From contig KL647335.1 of assembly GCA_000727475.1 (NCBI GenBank), positions 206,735-270,734 of the forward strand: a stretch of 64,000 bases of DNA. Reading direction: 5' to 3'. This stretch comes from Sarcocystis neurona. Taxonomy: Eukaryota > Apicomplexa > Conoidasida > Eucoccidiorida > Sarcocystidae. Both the position numbers and the translations under genes were made by a program. Positions 1 to 10,499 of this stretch are shown piece after piece; position 1 is the stretch's first letter, and the number at the start of each line of letters is the position of its first letter. The notes below the pieces were generated by a model, which saw only the letters and a program-made list of their open reading frames with translations, did no database searches and was not told the origin of the DNA.

Positions 1-110
1 CAGCAGCAGCAATAGCAAAGCAGCACAACAGCAACAGCAGCAGCAACAGCAGCAGCAGAATCAGCACAAACAGCAGCAGCAGCAACAGCAACGGCAGCAG
101 CAACAGCGAG

Positions 111-153
<43 letters not shown>

Positions 154-170
154 GCAACAAGAGTAGCTCA
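1..170. repeat. CAG/CAA trinucleotide tract at left edge
   Basis: Nearly uninterrupted CAG/CAA/AACAGC triplets run from the window edge to about 165. On the minus strand they read as CTG, giving poly-Cys or poly-Leu frames that look spurious. The tract lies to the left of the TOP3 exons, so it is probably intronic, but it could be coding sequence outside the recognised part of that gene. Confidence 0.9.
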
Positions 171-343
171 CCCTCTGACTGATGTGAAGTACATTAAGCA
201 GGAGCGTCCTCGTAGAGAATAGTTGAACTGATGGACGGGATTGTACCGACTGGTGGAGGGGACCTGCAACAGGCAAAAAACAAATTATTCCTTCTCAACA
301 CAAACTATTCTACAAACGTTGCCTGCATACACATACGCATACA

Positions 344-386
<43 letters not shown>

Positions 387-683
387 GCGTGTGCGTCCGT
401 GTGTATATGCGAGTGTGTGTATATATAGGGGAAAAAATGTGTACACATTTGTAGAGATATACGTACACATATGTATGTACAGAGACAGATACATAGGAGA
501 ACACCGGCGAGATATCTATATGAACAAGGACGCATCTACCTTTACATGTAAAACATACAACAAATTCATCACATTAGTAGCAAGTCCTCGGGTCCACCTT
601 TTCATTCTTCAGTAAATCTACATATACACGTATATGTAGAGATATATATATATATCTGCGGACATAAATGTACACGTATGTAC

Positions 684-737
684 ATATATATATATATGAG
701 TAGAAGTGTTCATCGAGCAGGTCTCCAGACCTCACAT
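684..737 (-). CDS. Tentative third exon of the TOP3 homolog
   Basis: On the minus strand a TAG acceptor at 740-738 is followed by two bases that complete the codon left open by the preceding exon. The frame then reads V-R-S-G-D-L-L-D-E-H-F before entering TA repeats. TOP3 proteins carry at this point a segment of the form T-S-V-x-G-H-L-x-x-L-D-F, so the resemblance is real but weak. A further TOP3-like scrap reading V-D-P-R lies near 574-604, where family members have a short D-P-x motif, but it soon meets a stop. The donor at 683 is only a guess in TA-rich sequence. Chance similarity cannot be excluded. Confidence 0.25.
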
Positions 738-827
738 CTACATCGAGAAATATATATACACATATACGAGGATACATGTGTGTATGTATGTATATATATA
801 TATATACATACATACATACATTCATAC

Positions 828-897
828 ATATATGCAGATGCCTGAGTAAGAGCATGAAAAAAATAGAGTTGTAGTGCCTCTTGCGAGTCCTCATACT
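828..897 (-). CDS. TOP3: DNA topoisomerase III, exon 2
   Basis: After a pyrimidine-rich acceptor (CAG at 900-898) the frame reads S-M-R-T-R-K-R-H-Y-N-S-I-F-F. This matches the TOP3 segment just after the N-terminal Toprim strand, where eukaryotic members have a basic stretch ending in R-Y-N-x-I-F-x-F. It starts in phase 0, exactly as exon 1 ends. The last residues (M-L-L-L-R-H-L-H-I) are less family-like, so the donor may lie earlier than the chosen ATAT/GTATGA at 828/827. It is separated from exon 1 by about 1.2 kb of microsatellite intron. Confidence 0.6.
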
Positions 898-1162
898 CTG
901 AATATTTAGGTATAGATGACGATGTCTGAGCAGCTCACCCGTCCTGCCAGACATTTACATGTACGTATACGTGCATAAATATATATATATATATATTGAT
1001 AGATAGATAGATAGACATACACTTGGGTATATATATATATACACACTAATAATTATTAATACATATACAAAGCTAGCTGTGTTCATATATATGTGCATTT
1101 CTATACACACGTACACAGAGACACATATGCATATATATATACATATGTATGGTTATACACCC

Positions 1163-1197
<35 letters not shown>

Positions 1198-1714
1198 TAA
1201 GCATTACTGCATGTACATACATTAGGTGTATTCATGAATGTGTGCATCTCTTTGCATTATTATATATGGAAACATAAATAGACGTAGCCCTGTACACAGA
1301 GATGTATAGATAAGTAAACATTAATACATATACACACACTAGCTGTATCCACATATAAGAATATATATATATAGATAAATAGACAGATAGAAATGTACAT
1401 AGAGAGAGAGAGCAGCAAAATGTATGTGGGCCGTCACTTTCTTCGTTTAAATTTCTGTTCTGTAGTGGTGCGTGTGTGTGTGGTTGGTGTACAAGAGAGA
1501 GAGACGGCGCAGGGTGGAAGTTTCAGGTGTACAGACACCCGACGAGACACTCAGAGTCCGCAAGCGTCCAGCCGCAGGACAGCGTGGCAGCAGAAAACTC
1601 GGAAAAACTGACGCAAACATCTCTCTACAAAAAATAATATTCCACTACACATAATATATTCTCACACATACACATGGAAATATATATACATCATTATCTC
1701 TATGTATACATCTA

Positions 1715-1748
<34 letters not shown>

Positions 1749-2091
1749 CATACACAGGTATACAGTTCCCTATGTCGACATATACATATGTGTATATACA
1801 CAGATATACAATCACCTGTGTGTACATATATATATATATATATGTATGTATACACATATACGTATATATATATATGTTTATACACAGATATACAGTCGCC
1901 TGTGTCGACATATAGAAATGTGTATATATACAGATATACAATCACCTGTGTTCACATATATATAGATAGATAGATAGACACATATATATATATAAATGTG
2001 GAAACCAAATGAATGTGTAGGAAAATAATTTGAAGAGAAGGAAGAGGAGAGACGGAATAAATGCCTGGGCTGCGTGAAGAAGGAGACTTGC

Positions 2092-2184
2092 ATTTCTGAA
2101 GTTTCCACCGGAGAGGAGGCGAGAAATTTCCTTCGCGACCGACGGCTTCTCCGCAACGTTCAGCACGTGCAACTGTCGCTCCAT
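2092..2184 (-). CDS. TOP3: DNA topoisomerase III, exon 1 (N-terminus)
   Basis: The exon begins with ATG at 2184-2182 and encodes 31 residues opening M-E-R-Q-L-H-V-L-N-V-A-E-K-P-S-V-A-K-E. The L-N-V-A-E-K-P-S-V-A-K block is the first Toprim strand of type IA topoisomerases of the TOP3 family; its Glu is the conserved catalytic acid. TOP3 cuts one DNA strand, passes another and, with RecQ helicases, dissolves recombination and late-replication intermediates in the nucleus. The reading frame leaves the family pattern after G-N-F-R-N, at AAT/GCAAGT (2092/2091). This is a GC donor with otherwise perfect consensus; no GT donor fits as well. The rest of the enzyme, including the active-site tyrosine domain, lies left of the window or was not found. 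Confidence 0.8.
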
Positions 2185-2289
2185 TTTAGTCTTCAGGAAA
2201 AAAATAAATTTTGGTCTCCTAAATTCTTCTTCTCATACCTCTCTGCTGCTTCGTCCCCAAGACACATCGTCGTAGGGATAAACAGAAGT

Positions 2290-2740
2290 ACATATATATA
2301 TATACGTATGCATGTATGTGTGTGTGTGTGTTTTTGTATGTATAGTTGTGTATGTACTTGAATTTGCACACATACATGTGTACGTGCCATGTTGTTGTGT
2401 GTATATATATATATATATTTGTGTTTCAATTTGTCACATACAGACATATGTATATATATATGTATATATCTGCCATATACATATAGATATACATATACAT
2501 ATTTGTGTCTGTTTTTACCATGTACATATATATATATATATGTAGATGCCTGCCACATACAGATACATGTATATATATATATTTGTCTCTATTTGTCATA
2601 TACGGACATCTGTCTCTCTCTCTCTATATATACATATATATATTTGTCATACAGAGATGTATGTGTATATGTGTGTCTCTGTCATACACATACATACATA
2701 TATGTGTATGTACGTCTATCTACGAATATACGTAATGCGA
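2290..2740. repeat. TATG/TACA/TA microsatellite upstream of TOP3
   Basis: About 450 bases of TATATA, GTATATAT, ACATACAGA and CTGTCATACACATA motifs just upstream of the TOP3 start. Motifs such as TGTCATATACGGACAT and TGTCATACAGAGATG recur at roughly 60-70 base spacing, so part of it is a degenerate minisatellite. No gene is apparent; it would include the TOP3 promoter and 5' UTR. Confidence 0.75.
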
Positions 2741-2799
2741 CTCTACCCATGTAGAGAAAGCATGCATTTGTCTCTCTTCGCGTTGCTGTTGAAACAGAA

Positions 2800-4230
2800 A
2801 ATACGATGGAGAGAAGTTGTCGACATTCTGAGGCTGCTTCCTGCTGCTTTTTTGCTGCTGCTCTTGTTATGCTCCTATTGCACCTTCCCTCCTGCTGCTT
2901 CCCTCAGCTGCTGCACTGCTGCTTCTTTTCCTGCTGAAAACGCGACTACCGCCGCTGCTGTTGCTTCTTCTTCTTCTGCTTTCTCCCTGTCGTTTCGGCT
3001 GCTACTTCTATTGTCTCCTGCTGCTATACTCTAACAGCCCTTCCTTCCCCTCCAGGCACGACTGCACGTTTGCTGCTGACGCGTCTTGCTCCTGCTTCTC
3101 CTGCTGCCTCGGCAGCTGCTGCCCCCTGCTGCTGTTGCTGCGTCCTGTTGCTGCTGCTGGCTCCTCGCCCTTTTTCCTCCTGCTGCTGCTGTGACTCGCC
3201 GTAGTGCTGGTGCGCCTCCTCTCCTCCTCCTCCTCCTCGTGCTGCTGCTGCTTCCTCCTGCTGCTGCTCCCTGGTGCTGCTGCTGCTCCCTGCTTCTGCT
3301 GCTGCTCTCTTTTTCTTCGACGTCCTCACGCAACAGCCGCTTTTCCTGCTGCTGTTCTTTGTTCCCTTTCTCCTGCTGCTGCTGCTCCCAGCTGCTTCCT
3401 CCTGCCGCTGCTTCGATTTCTGCTGTTGTTACTGCCGCTCGCCGCTGCACTGCGCCTTCCTGATCCCGTGTGGCTGCTGCTGTTCCCCTTCGCGTTGCTG
3501 CTGCTTCTGCTTCATCTCCCCGCCTCCTCCTACTCCCGCTCCATCTGCTGCTGCTGCCTTTTTCCTGGCTGCTGTGAAATCTTCGCCACTGCTCCGCTGC
3601 TGCTCAGGCTTCTCCTCTTCCCGCGACGCCCTTTCTGCTGCTGCTTCTCGTCAGTATCCTGCTGCTTTTCTCTCCCTGCTGCCACTTCTTCTTCTACTCC
3701 TTCTCTCCCCCCAAGTAGCTGTTGCTAATCCTCCACTTGCTGCCCTGTGACTACCTGTCGTCACAGGCGTCCCGTTTTGCTTCTCTCCGCCGCGCTGCTG
3801 CTGCTGCTGTTTTTCCAGCAGCTTTACAGCAGCTTCTCTTTTGGCTGGCGGTTGTTCCTGCTCTCTCCTGCTACTAATAAGTCTGTGACCGGTCCTTCTT
3901 CTGCTGCTGCTGTTGTCTTCTTCTTCCTGGCGCTGCAGCTCCTCTCCTACGTTGCTGGTCGTTCCTTGCTGCGGCTGCTGCTGTCGTCGCCCTGCTGCGG
4001 CCGCTGTTTCTGCTGCTGAAATTTCTCCTCTGCTGCTGGCGTCGCGGCTCTCCACCTTTTCTCTGTTTGTTTCTTCCGTCCTTTCCTGCTGCCTCTGCTG
4101 TGTATCTTCTGTGCAGCTCTTTCGTGTCTATTCGGCTGCTGCTGACGCTCCCCGAGACGAGACACGAAAGAAAGAGGAAGAGTCGCCTCCTGCAGGGACG
4201 GCTACTCTGCATGTGTTGCTAGGGAAGAAG
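2800..4230. repeat. 1.4 kb CTG/TGC-rich block
   Basis: Interrupted CTGCTG/TTCCTGCTG triplets dominate the plus strand. The minus strand therefore carries open frames rich in Gln, Glu, Ser and Ala, such as those at 3031-3450 and 3651-4055. Such compositions occur in Eimeria coding exons, but I see no conserved motif, no convincing start and no splice pattern. I call it a repeat block rather than a gene; a divergent Q/E-rich exon remains possible. Confidence 0.75.
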
Positions 4231-5370
4231 AAGTGTTGGAGATAGCCAGTTCTGCTCCAAACTGGGAAGCCAAACAGCAAAACGTGTTCTTCTCCTGCCG
4301 CTGGGGTCAAAGCGAGAAAGAACGGCAGGGGTGCAATAAAACTTCCTCGCTGCAAAAGTCACGGAGAAACGCGGTACGAAGAAGGGAATGAGAAGCAGGC
4401 GCATTTCTTCCACAGGCCCATTTAAATAGGTGGACGTAGAACCGTATGTTGCCGCGCGAGCGAGCAATTTGTAGCGTGATAAATAACTGTAGCAGCACCC
4501 GGCTGCAAGAAAGAGAGAGGAAGCGACACGCACCAAGGCACTCGCGGGGACATGGAACTCGCAAAGAAACAAAGAATTTCATGTGTAAAGTGCTACTGAA
4601 AGACCGAAGCATCGGCATATGCACACAAAGATCTACACATTTATATAAATATATTTGTGCAACTTACTTTTATGCCCTACACGTGCATATATACCAAGGT
4701 GATCTTTAAATTGACTCAAGTCGACTATTTTATGGGTATTTTTGTTGTGTGTGCGTGTGTGTGTGTGGCATGTATGTAGAGACACACAGGAATAGAAAGA
4801 ATGGCAGAGAGACAGTTGTTAAGTAGAGAAATAGACGTGTAGAGAGAGAGAGAGGGACGCACCTGGATATACGAAGAGACGTGTGGCCCCGTTGTGCTAA
4901 GCATCGGCTGGAACTGGCGGAGGAGTTTTGTGGTACTCTATCCGTGTGAGTTGTGTTTCTGTGTGTGTTTTTCCTGCAGCAGTTTTGTTCTTTCTCGTGG
5001 AAGAACACTCATGAGTGAGGCGAAAGGTGATATAGATTCACTCGTCAGAGTGGCAATTTTGCCCAACGGGGCAATTTTCCGAGTCAGAGAAGTCAGAAGA
5101 AGAGAAGCAAACATGCAGGGAAGAAAAAGGGAAAAATGAACTTCAACGGACGTTGCTGTGTCTGCAGAAATTCCTAATCACCTCGGGTGGGGGGTAGTTG
5201 TCTTGCCGGCTCCGCTTCTCTACGCATGCAGGAGGGAGTCCACGGCTTCTTACTTCGAGACCAACATTGTAGCAATGTGTGCCTCTGTGTGTGTGTGTGT
5301 GTGTGTGCGTGTGTGTCTGCATATATAAATATCCATATATGATTGTAGTGTATAGAGGAAGATAGATACA
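4231..5370. other. Intergenic sequence, no gene seen
   Basis: Mixed-composition sequence with small GT/CA and GA runs (4745-4770, 4835-4855, 5285-5315). Short open frames occur on both strands but none exceeds about 120 codons or shows a recognisable motif. Nothing supportable was found. Confidence 0.5.
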
Positions 5371-5372
5371 TC

Positions 5373-5565
5373 CACAAGTATGGGTAAGAGATTCAACAGA
5401 GGCACCAATGCACAGATATACTTACTGATAAAGTTTTACTCTTTATATACCTGTGCAGCTCTATATAGAAACACAAATATGGGTAAGGGATTCAACAGAG
5501 GCACCAACGCACAGGTATACTTACAGGTAAATTTTTTGTCTTAATATACGTGTGCACATGCCTTT
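5373..5565. repeat. Two-copy tandem duplication, unit about 99 bases
   Basis: The block starting CACAAGTATGGGTAAG at 5373 recurs as CACAAATATGGGTAAG at 5472. Both copies continue with ATTCAACAGAGGCACCAA and then a diverged TA-rich tail. The divergence (several substitutions and small indels in the tail) indicates a duplication that is not very recent. Confidence 0.8.
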
Positions 5566-8500
5566 AGATATCTGTACGTGTGGATGTCAGTACGTCCCGC
5601 AGTACGTCGATGCTACATATGTAGCAGGTGTACAGGTAGAGGACGAGATGCGAGTGAGATTCTGCGTATGTGTATATAGTGGCATATGCAGACTGTACAT
5701 GAACAGGGAAGCACATGCCAACCCACATCTAAGCATACGTATGTAGGTAGAAAAGTGGAAAGCTAGAATATAGACTGGATGACTAATATATGCATACACA
5801 TACACACAAACAGAATGGAAGACCGAAACACGCGCGAAGGCGATGACTGACACACTTAAATCCTTCAGCGTGTACGTCTCACCTTATCTAGGAGATGGCT
5901 TGTGCATCAGTTTACCCGAATACAAATCCCGTGGATTCACTTGCACACAGGAAGGTCCTGCGCGCACACGTCGTTCCCTATATTTCGTCACGCTTGTGTT
6001 GCGGTGCCAGGATTATTCAGGCAAAGCTTCGGAGAAGCTACCGTATGGGACGGTGTTCGATAGACACGGCCAGGGTGACCGGTTCATTGGAAAAGTCCAA
6101 CGAGTTTCCCATCTGTACATATACTGGCGACTCAGTATATGTATACATGCGTGAAAATACAAAAGGAAACAGTTACGCTGGTGTAGGGCATGTTATATAC
6201 GCCCACATATCTATAAGAGCAATTTCAGCTGTGTATTTGTCTTTGTTTAAGTCCAATGCACGGAACTTTTTTCGAGAGAAGTAGATACATTAGAAGTGGA
6301 ACTCTACGTAGAGTTGTGCGTGGAACTTTTCTACCGATCTCTCTGTGAGGCAAAAATCACAGAAGTGATAATTTCATGTTTGCCGCGTGTGGCTTTATGT
6401 TCCGCACTCGTAAAAATACACTGGGAAAAACCACTACCGGCCGCCACGCAATCTCTTTCATGTGAACTACCCAGCGACCTTACGTATGACCTGTACGTGC
6501 GCGGAGGCGTATAAAGTTTTCTACTCTGACATGCAGGTGCACGCGTATAGAGTGTAATATGTGAAGGTATATTTCATGACACTTCCGTAGGACCAGCCGG
6601 CGACGTCAACGGATGCAGGGAACGAAGTGTGGATTTGGGCAAGCGAAAAAGCGGAAAGAAAGTGAAACTGAAAATTTAGAAGATGCTGGAGGCGCCAGTT
6701 GCATTGTCCCCCACATCAAATAGCACTCAACAACGTGAAACGTCAGTAGCGGCGGTGAGATTGCTTGAGAAATACCTGGGGCCACACTCACATGAGAAAC
6801 CAGTAAACTCTCTGCTTCGTTGGGCAGGATCAACATCGTTTGCTTTACACTTGAAGACAAATATATGCAGTATGCGTCATTTAGGGTGTCGTGTACACAA
6901 AATTCTCCGTCAGCCTTCCAGCTTTCTGTGGAAGTAGATGTGTTGCTCCACTTTATTCGATTTAGCAGATAAATCCGTGGACTTGTAAAACGGTGATTTG
7001 CACCCGAATGACAGTTTTCAGGACACAACTTTACGTTTTGGAAAGTATTCGCTACACACCAGGGGACGAACGCGGGCCTGACGAGGAGCTTCGTCTCCGA
7101 GCTGCTGACTGGTGTTTGTGTGGTCATCAGCAGCTCGGCGTAGTTATAACATCACACGTAGCCACCAAGGTGACGCATGTTCTCCACTGATACCCGCTGT
7201 CGTGGATTTTGAGGAACTTATCAGGATTCAGCTGCGGACATAACCAGCAAGTCGAGAATTTCTTGATACGCCTGAGTCTACACAGCAATGAAGTCCCCCG
7301 TTCCCCCGTGTGAAAAAAGCGGACGTGAGCTGCGTTACTGCGCGCGCACATTTGAGCCTTCCAACATCTTTCGTTTTAGAGATTTTGCCAGAGTGTGCTG
7401 AAAAAAAGGCGCGACGAACTCCCGTGCTCTGCAGTCCCATTCTATCGAAGCGTGGAATGACGGGTTCCTAATTTCAAAGAAGAAATTCAGCGCAGAAATC
7501 AGAGAGTATCACAGACAAAGGAGCGAGCGCCGAACCAACTAGGGAAGCTGCTTTACAAGTAGGAAATCCTGGGAATGCAAAGATTCGACGCCAACTCTGC
7601 ACAGCTGTACGATGAGAATACCTTGCAGACACGCAGGGAGCAAATGCCGCAGACTTACACGTCGTTGGGCAATGCTCAGTACTCCCGTACACAGGAGCGC
7701 GGTTTTTCGTCTTTTTCCAAAGCACTAGCTGCAATTGACGCACGTGAGGATACTGTCCAGAGTGTGTTCCTTACGTCCCGTTTTAACTTCGACATAGCTA
7801 GTGTGGAGAACCTAAACGCTCGAGCCAACAGGACGTTCCTCAAGCTTGTCGCTGCGACTGACCCGGATTTAACTGGGACTGCAGCCGCAGGGCATTGCTT
7901 GTGTATCCTTTTCGTACATCGCCTGAACACACCTTATTGGCAAGTAGCTTCCCCAGGGATGTGCTGAGCTGGTGGGCGTCTATTAGTAGTTTGTGTTTCT
8001 TCAGATGCGTTGCTCAAGGTAGAAGAAGATTCAGTGTGCCTGGCGATGAAGGTAATCAGCAGTCGTCCAGCAGCGCTGTCTTTAAGTTTCACCACGCCTA
8101 ACTCCCCGGCTGCAAGGACCTGCTTGCAGCCAAAGCAGGCGTCAAAAATGATGGCTTCAAGGGAGGTCTGTCGCCTGCACCCTTTTACGTCGGACTCACA
8201 AGTGGCAATGCGGTGTTTCTGCCGATAGTGTGACACTTCCGAGTTACTGTCCATCTTTTCGGAGCCCAGCGCGCTTGCGAAATGCTGCTTTTCGTCAGTG
8301 TCTACCTGGGAGCCCACCAGTGCTTCACAACTGACTTTTGCTACTCTCTTCATGTATCTGCACCGCCTGTCCACCAGCTTCGAACTAATAGTCGACTACA
8401 GAAAGGACGCTTTGGAGCAACAGCGACGCGGAGAAATTCCGCACGCCTCACTGCAAGAATTCAAAAGGATGTAACATAAACCAGAAGATCTGGGAAAGAC

Positions 8501-9921
8501 ACTCCCGAATGCGGGAAATCGTAACCGTGGACTGCCGTGGTCTTCGCAGGTGCAGACGCTTCGTCTCTGCGAGTTACATCTCGGCCGCACACATGCGTCG
8601 ACCTCGCAGATCCCAGGAAAAAAAGTCGCCTACTCGTAACGACGCAAGACGATCTGTTTCCTTGGCGTTACGACGCGGCTCACAAGTTACCGAACTACAC
8701 TTGAGTGTCTACTCTGCAAAGGTTTTTTTTCAGAAAATGAGTACCCGGCGTTCGGGGTGCTTCTACGCTGCACAGTTTCTTATCAGAGAGTGCGTTAGCA
8801 GCGTTCTGCTCGCTTGTGACCTTCACTAGTCGTCTTTAGCACGTCGCTGTCGCCGGCTCCGTTTTGATTCGCTTCGACGTGGTTTTCGGTGTCTTTCTGA
8901 TGGCTCGGCTCAAAAGGTGTAGGATAAGTTGCCAGCACTTTTCCCTTTGAGCCGGCCCGCAAATCTGTTCACAAATATGTACCCTCACGCGCGTACATAC
9001 ACATGTGGACACGCACGGCTGCACAGGTATACCTCTATCCATACACAAAGAATTTTTGTCAATAAAACTGTGTATGGACAAGGACAAAAATTGTCCATGG
9101 AAAATTGATGATTCACCAGCGTCCCACGTCAATGTGACGGAGGGTTAAAAAGGAAGTCCTAAGAACACCCCATGCTCGCTCTGTGAACACTGCTGGCGAC
9201 AGGCTGAGAATGACGCGTATACGTACACAGCCACGTCGTACTGGTACAATCGCCACGGTACACAACGCACTTGTATGTGAGACAAAAATAATAAAAATTA
9301 CCAGTTGCACAAGCGTTAAGCAACCTTGCAAACAAAAATAGCACACAGTGGAGTCTCTTTTCTTTCTACTGAAAATCGGTGCCAACAATGTCGCCTAAAA
9401 CCAGAAAACCCACGTGTGAATAAAATTGCTGTAGTGCCCCCGTCCTTCACGCACTGCAAGTACCATGACAACAGAATGATTACACCTATACAAGTATATA
9501 CGTATGTAATTATATATGTCAGTATAAGTAACCATAAGAAACAATTATATCTACACGTAGGAGAAGTGCACGGACATATGTACATACACATAACCCGTCC
9601 AGCCCACCTAGAACATGTACACACGTGGGTGGGAGGAGGGAGACTGACACAGGTATGCGTCCCTCCGTACATTTTTGCGGAAACGATTTCACTAGAGCGG
9701 TCATGACGGGACCCTCTAAACATACACAACAAAACGTCCATTCCCACCCTTTGTGTCAATTTTTATAAGCCTGTGCCATATCGAGAAAACTGTTTTTCTT
9801 CAGTGTCACTCTCCCACACATTAGGTGACATTCCCTCGCCCTCGTCTTCGTACAGATTACAAACACATCTGCTGTTCCCCCTCACTCTTCACAGAGTTCC
9901 TCCCATCTTGTTGCTGTTCGA
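5566..9921. other. Unique-sequence island without a supported gene
   Basis: About 4.3 kb almost free of the microsatellites and CAG triplets that fill the flanks. Longest open frames are minus 6606-7127 (173 codons), minus 7934-8374 (146), minus 9316-9759 (147), plus 7575-7967 (130) and plus 5895-6284 (129). None shows a motif I recognise; I looked for reverse transcriptase, integrase, protease and zinc-knuckle signatures and saw none. The minus frame at 7934-8374 has a balanced composition (I-I-F-D-A-C-F-G-C-K-Q then G-V-V-K-L-K-D-S) and is the best candidate for a decayed or unspliced gene. A degraded mobile element is another possibility. Confidence 0.4.
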
Positions 9922-10476
9922 CTAGGTCGCACACTCGCCTAAGCCAGAGAATTTCACGTGGGCCAGGAGCGTCTCGTCCCCCGCATCTGCGTGATGGCCA
10001 ACCGTTGACACATCACTGGCAAAGAAGACGCTTGAATCTACTGCTTCCAGGACTGCAGACGCTGCCGCTGCTGCACAAGGCGACCCGTCCTCAACCTTAC
10101 AGGCCAGCGTCGTCGCCTGCGCGGGACTTGCAGCAGCAGCCGTCGTAGCAGCGGCAACACCACCAGAAGCGGAAGCGTCAACAGCAGCACCAGCCTCGTC
10201 AACAGCGGCTGCGGCTGCAGAGTTGTCTGCGGCGAGAGCCTCGGTGGAAGTCAACGAAGCAGAAACAGACGGTGAATTACCTTCATTACGAAGCGGGCAA
10301 CCAGCAGGTACCTCTGCTGCAGCAGAAGCTGCTTCCGCCGCAGCAGCGGCAGAAGAGGACGAGGAGGAGGACGCGGACGCGGCAGACGCAGCAGCCGTAG
10401 CAGCACGCTCGGCTTGCCAGACTTTCTTCAAGGCTTCTGCTGCTTCAATGAACTCTCCCAACAGTGTCGTTTCCTT
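9922..10476 (-). CDS. Ala/Ser-rich terminal exon, protein unknown
   Basis: A strong acceptor (TTTTGTTTTCCTTAG, AG at 10478-10477) opens a phase-0 frame reading K-E-T-T-L-L-G-E-F-I-E-A-A-E-A-L-K-K-V-W, 185 codons including a TAG stop at 9924-9922. After the helical first 25 residues the protein is mostly Ala, Ser and Thr runs encoded by AGC-derived triplets. It ends H-V-K-F-S-G-L-G-E-C-A-T. It could be the last exon of the gene whose exons end at 14178, but that exon ends in phase 1, so at least one linking exon would be missing. The F-I-E-A-A-E block is nearly identical in DNA to one in the Timeless-like gene. Confidence 0.5.
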   Translation of the reverse strand, partial: KETTLLGEFIEAAEALKKVWQAERAATAAASAASASSSSSSSAAAAAEAASAAAEVPAGCPLRNEGNSPSVSASLTSTEALAADNSAAAAAVDEAGAAVDASASGGVAAATTAAAASPAQATTLACKVEDGSPCAAAAASAVLEAVDSSVFFASDVSTVGHHADAGDETLLAHVKFSGLGECAT

Positions 10477-10499
10477 CTAAGGAAAACAAAATTCACCGA

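Larger units (their letters stand above)
340..2000. repeat. TA/TATG/TACA microsatellite sequence, mostly TOP3 introns
   Basis: Sequence dominated by (TA)n, TATG/CATA, TATATACA and short GATA runs, for example 349-383, 963-1015, 1155-1200, 1718-1746 and 1940-1995. A fragment such as CAGATATACAATCACCTGTG recurs around 1800 and 1930. Most of it lies between the TOP3 exon ending at 898 and exon 1 at 2092, so it is intron. A less repetitive patch at 1430-1640 gave no frame that resembles TOP3 and remains unassigned. Confidence 0.8.
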
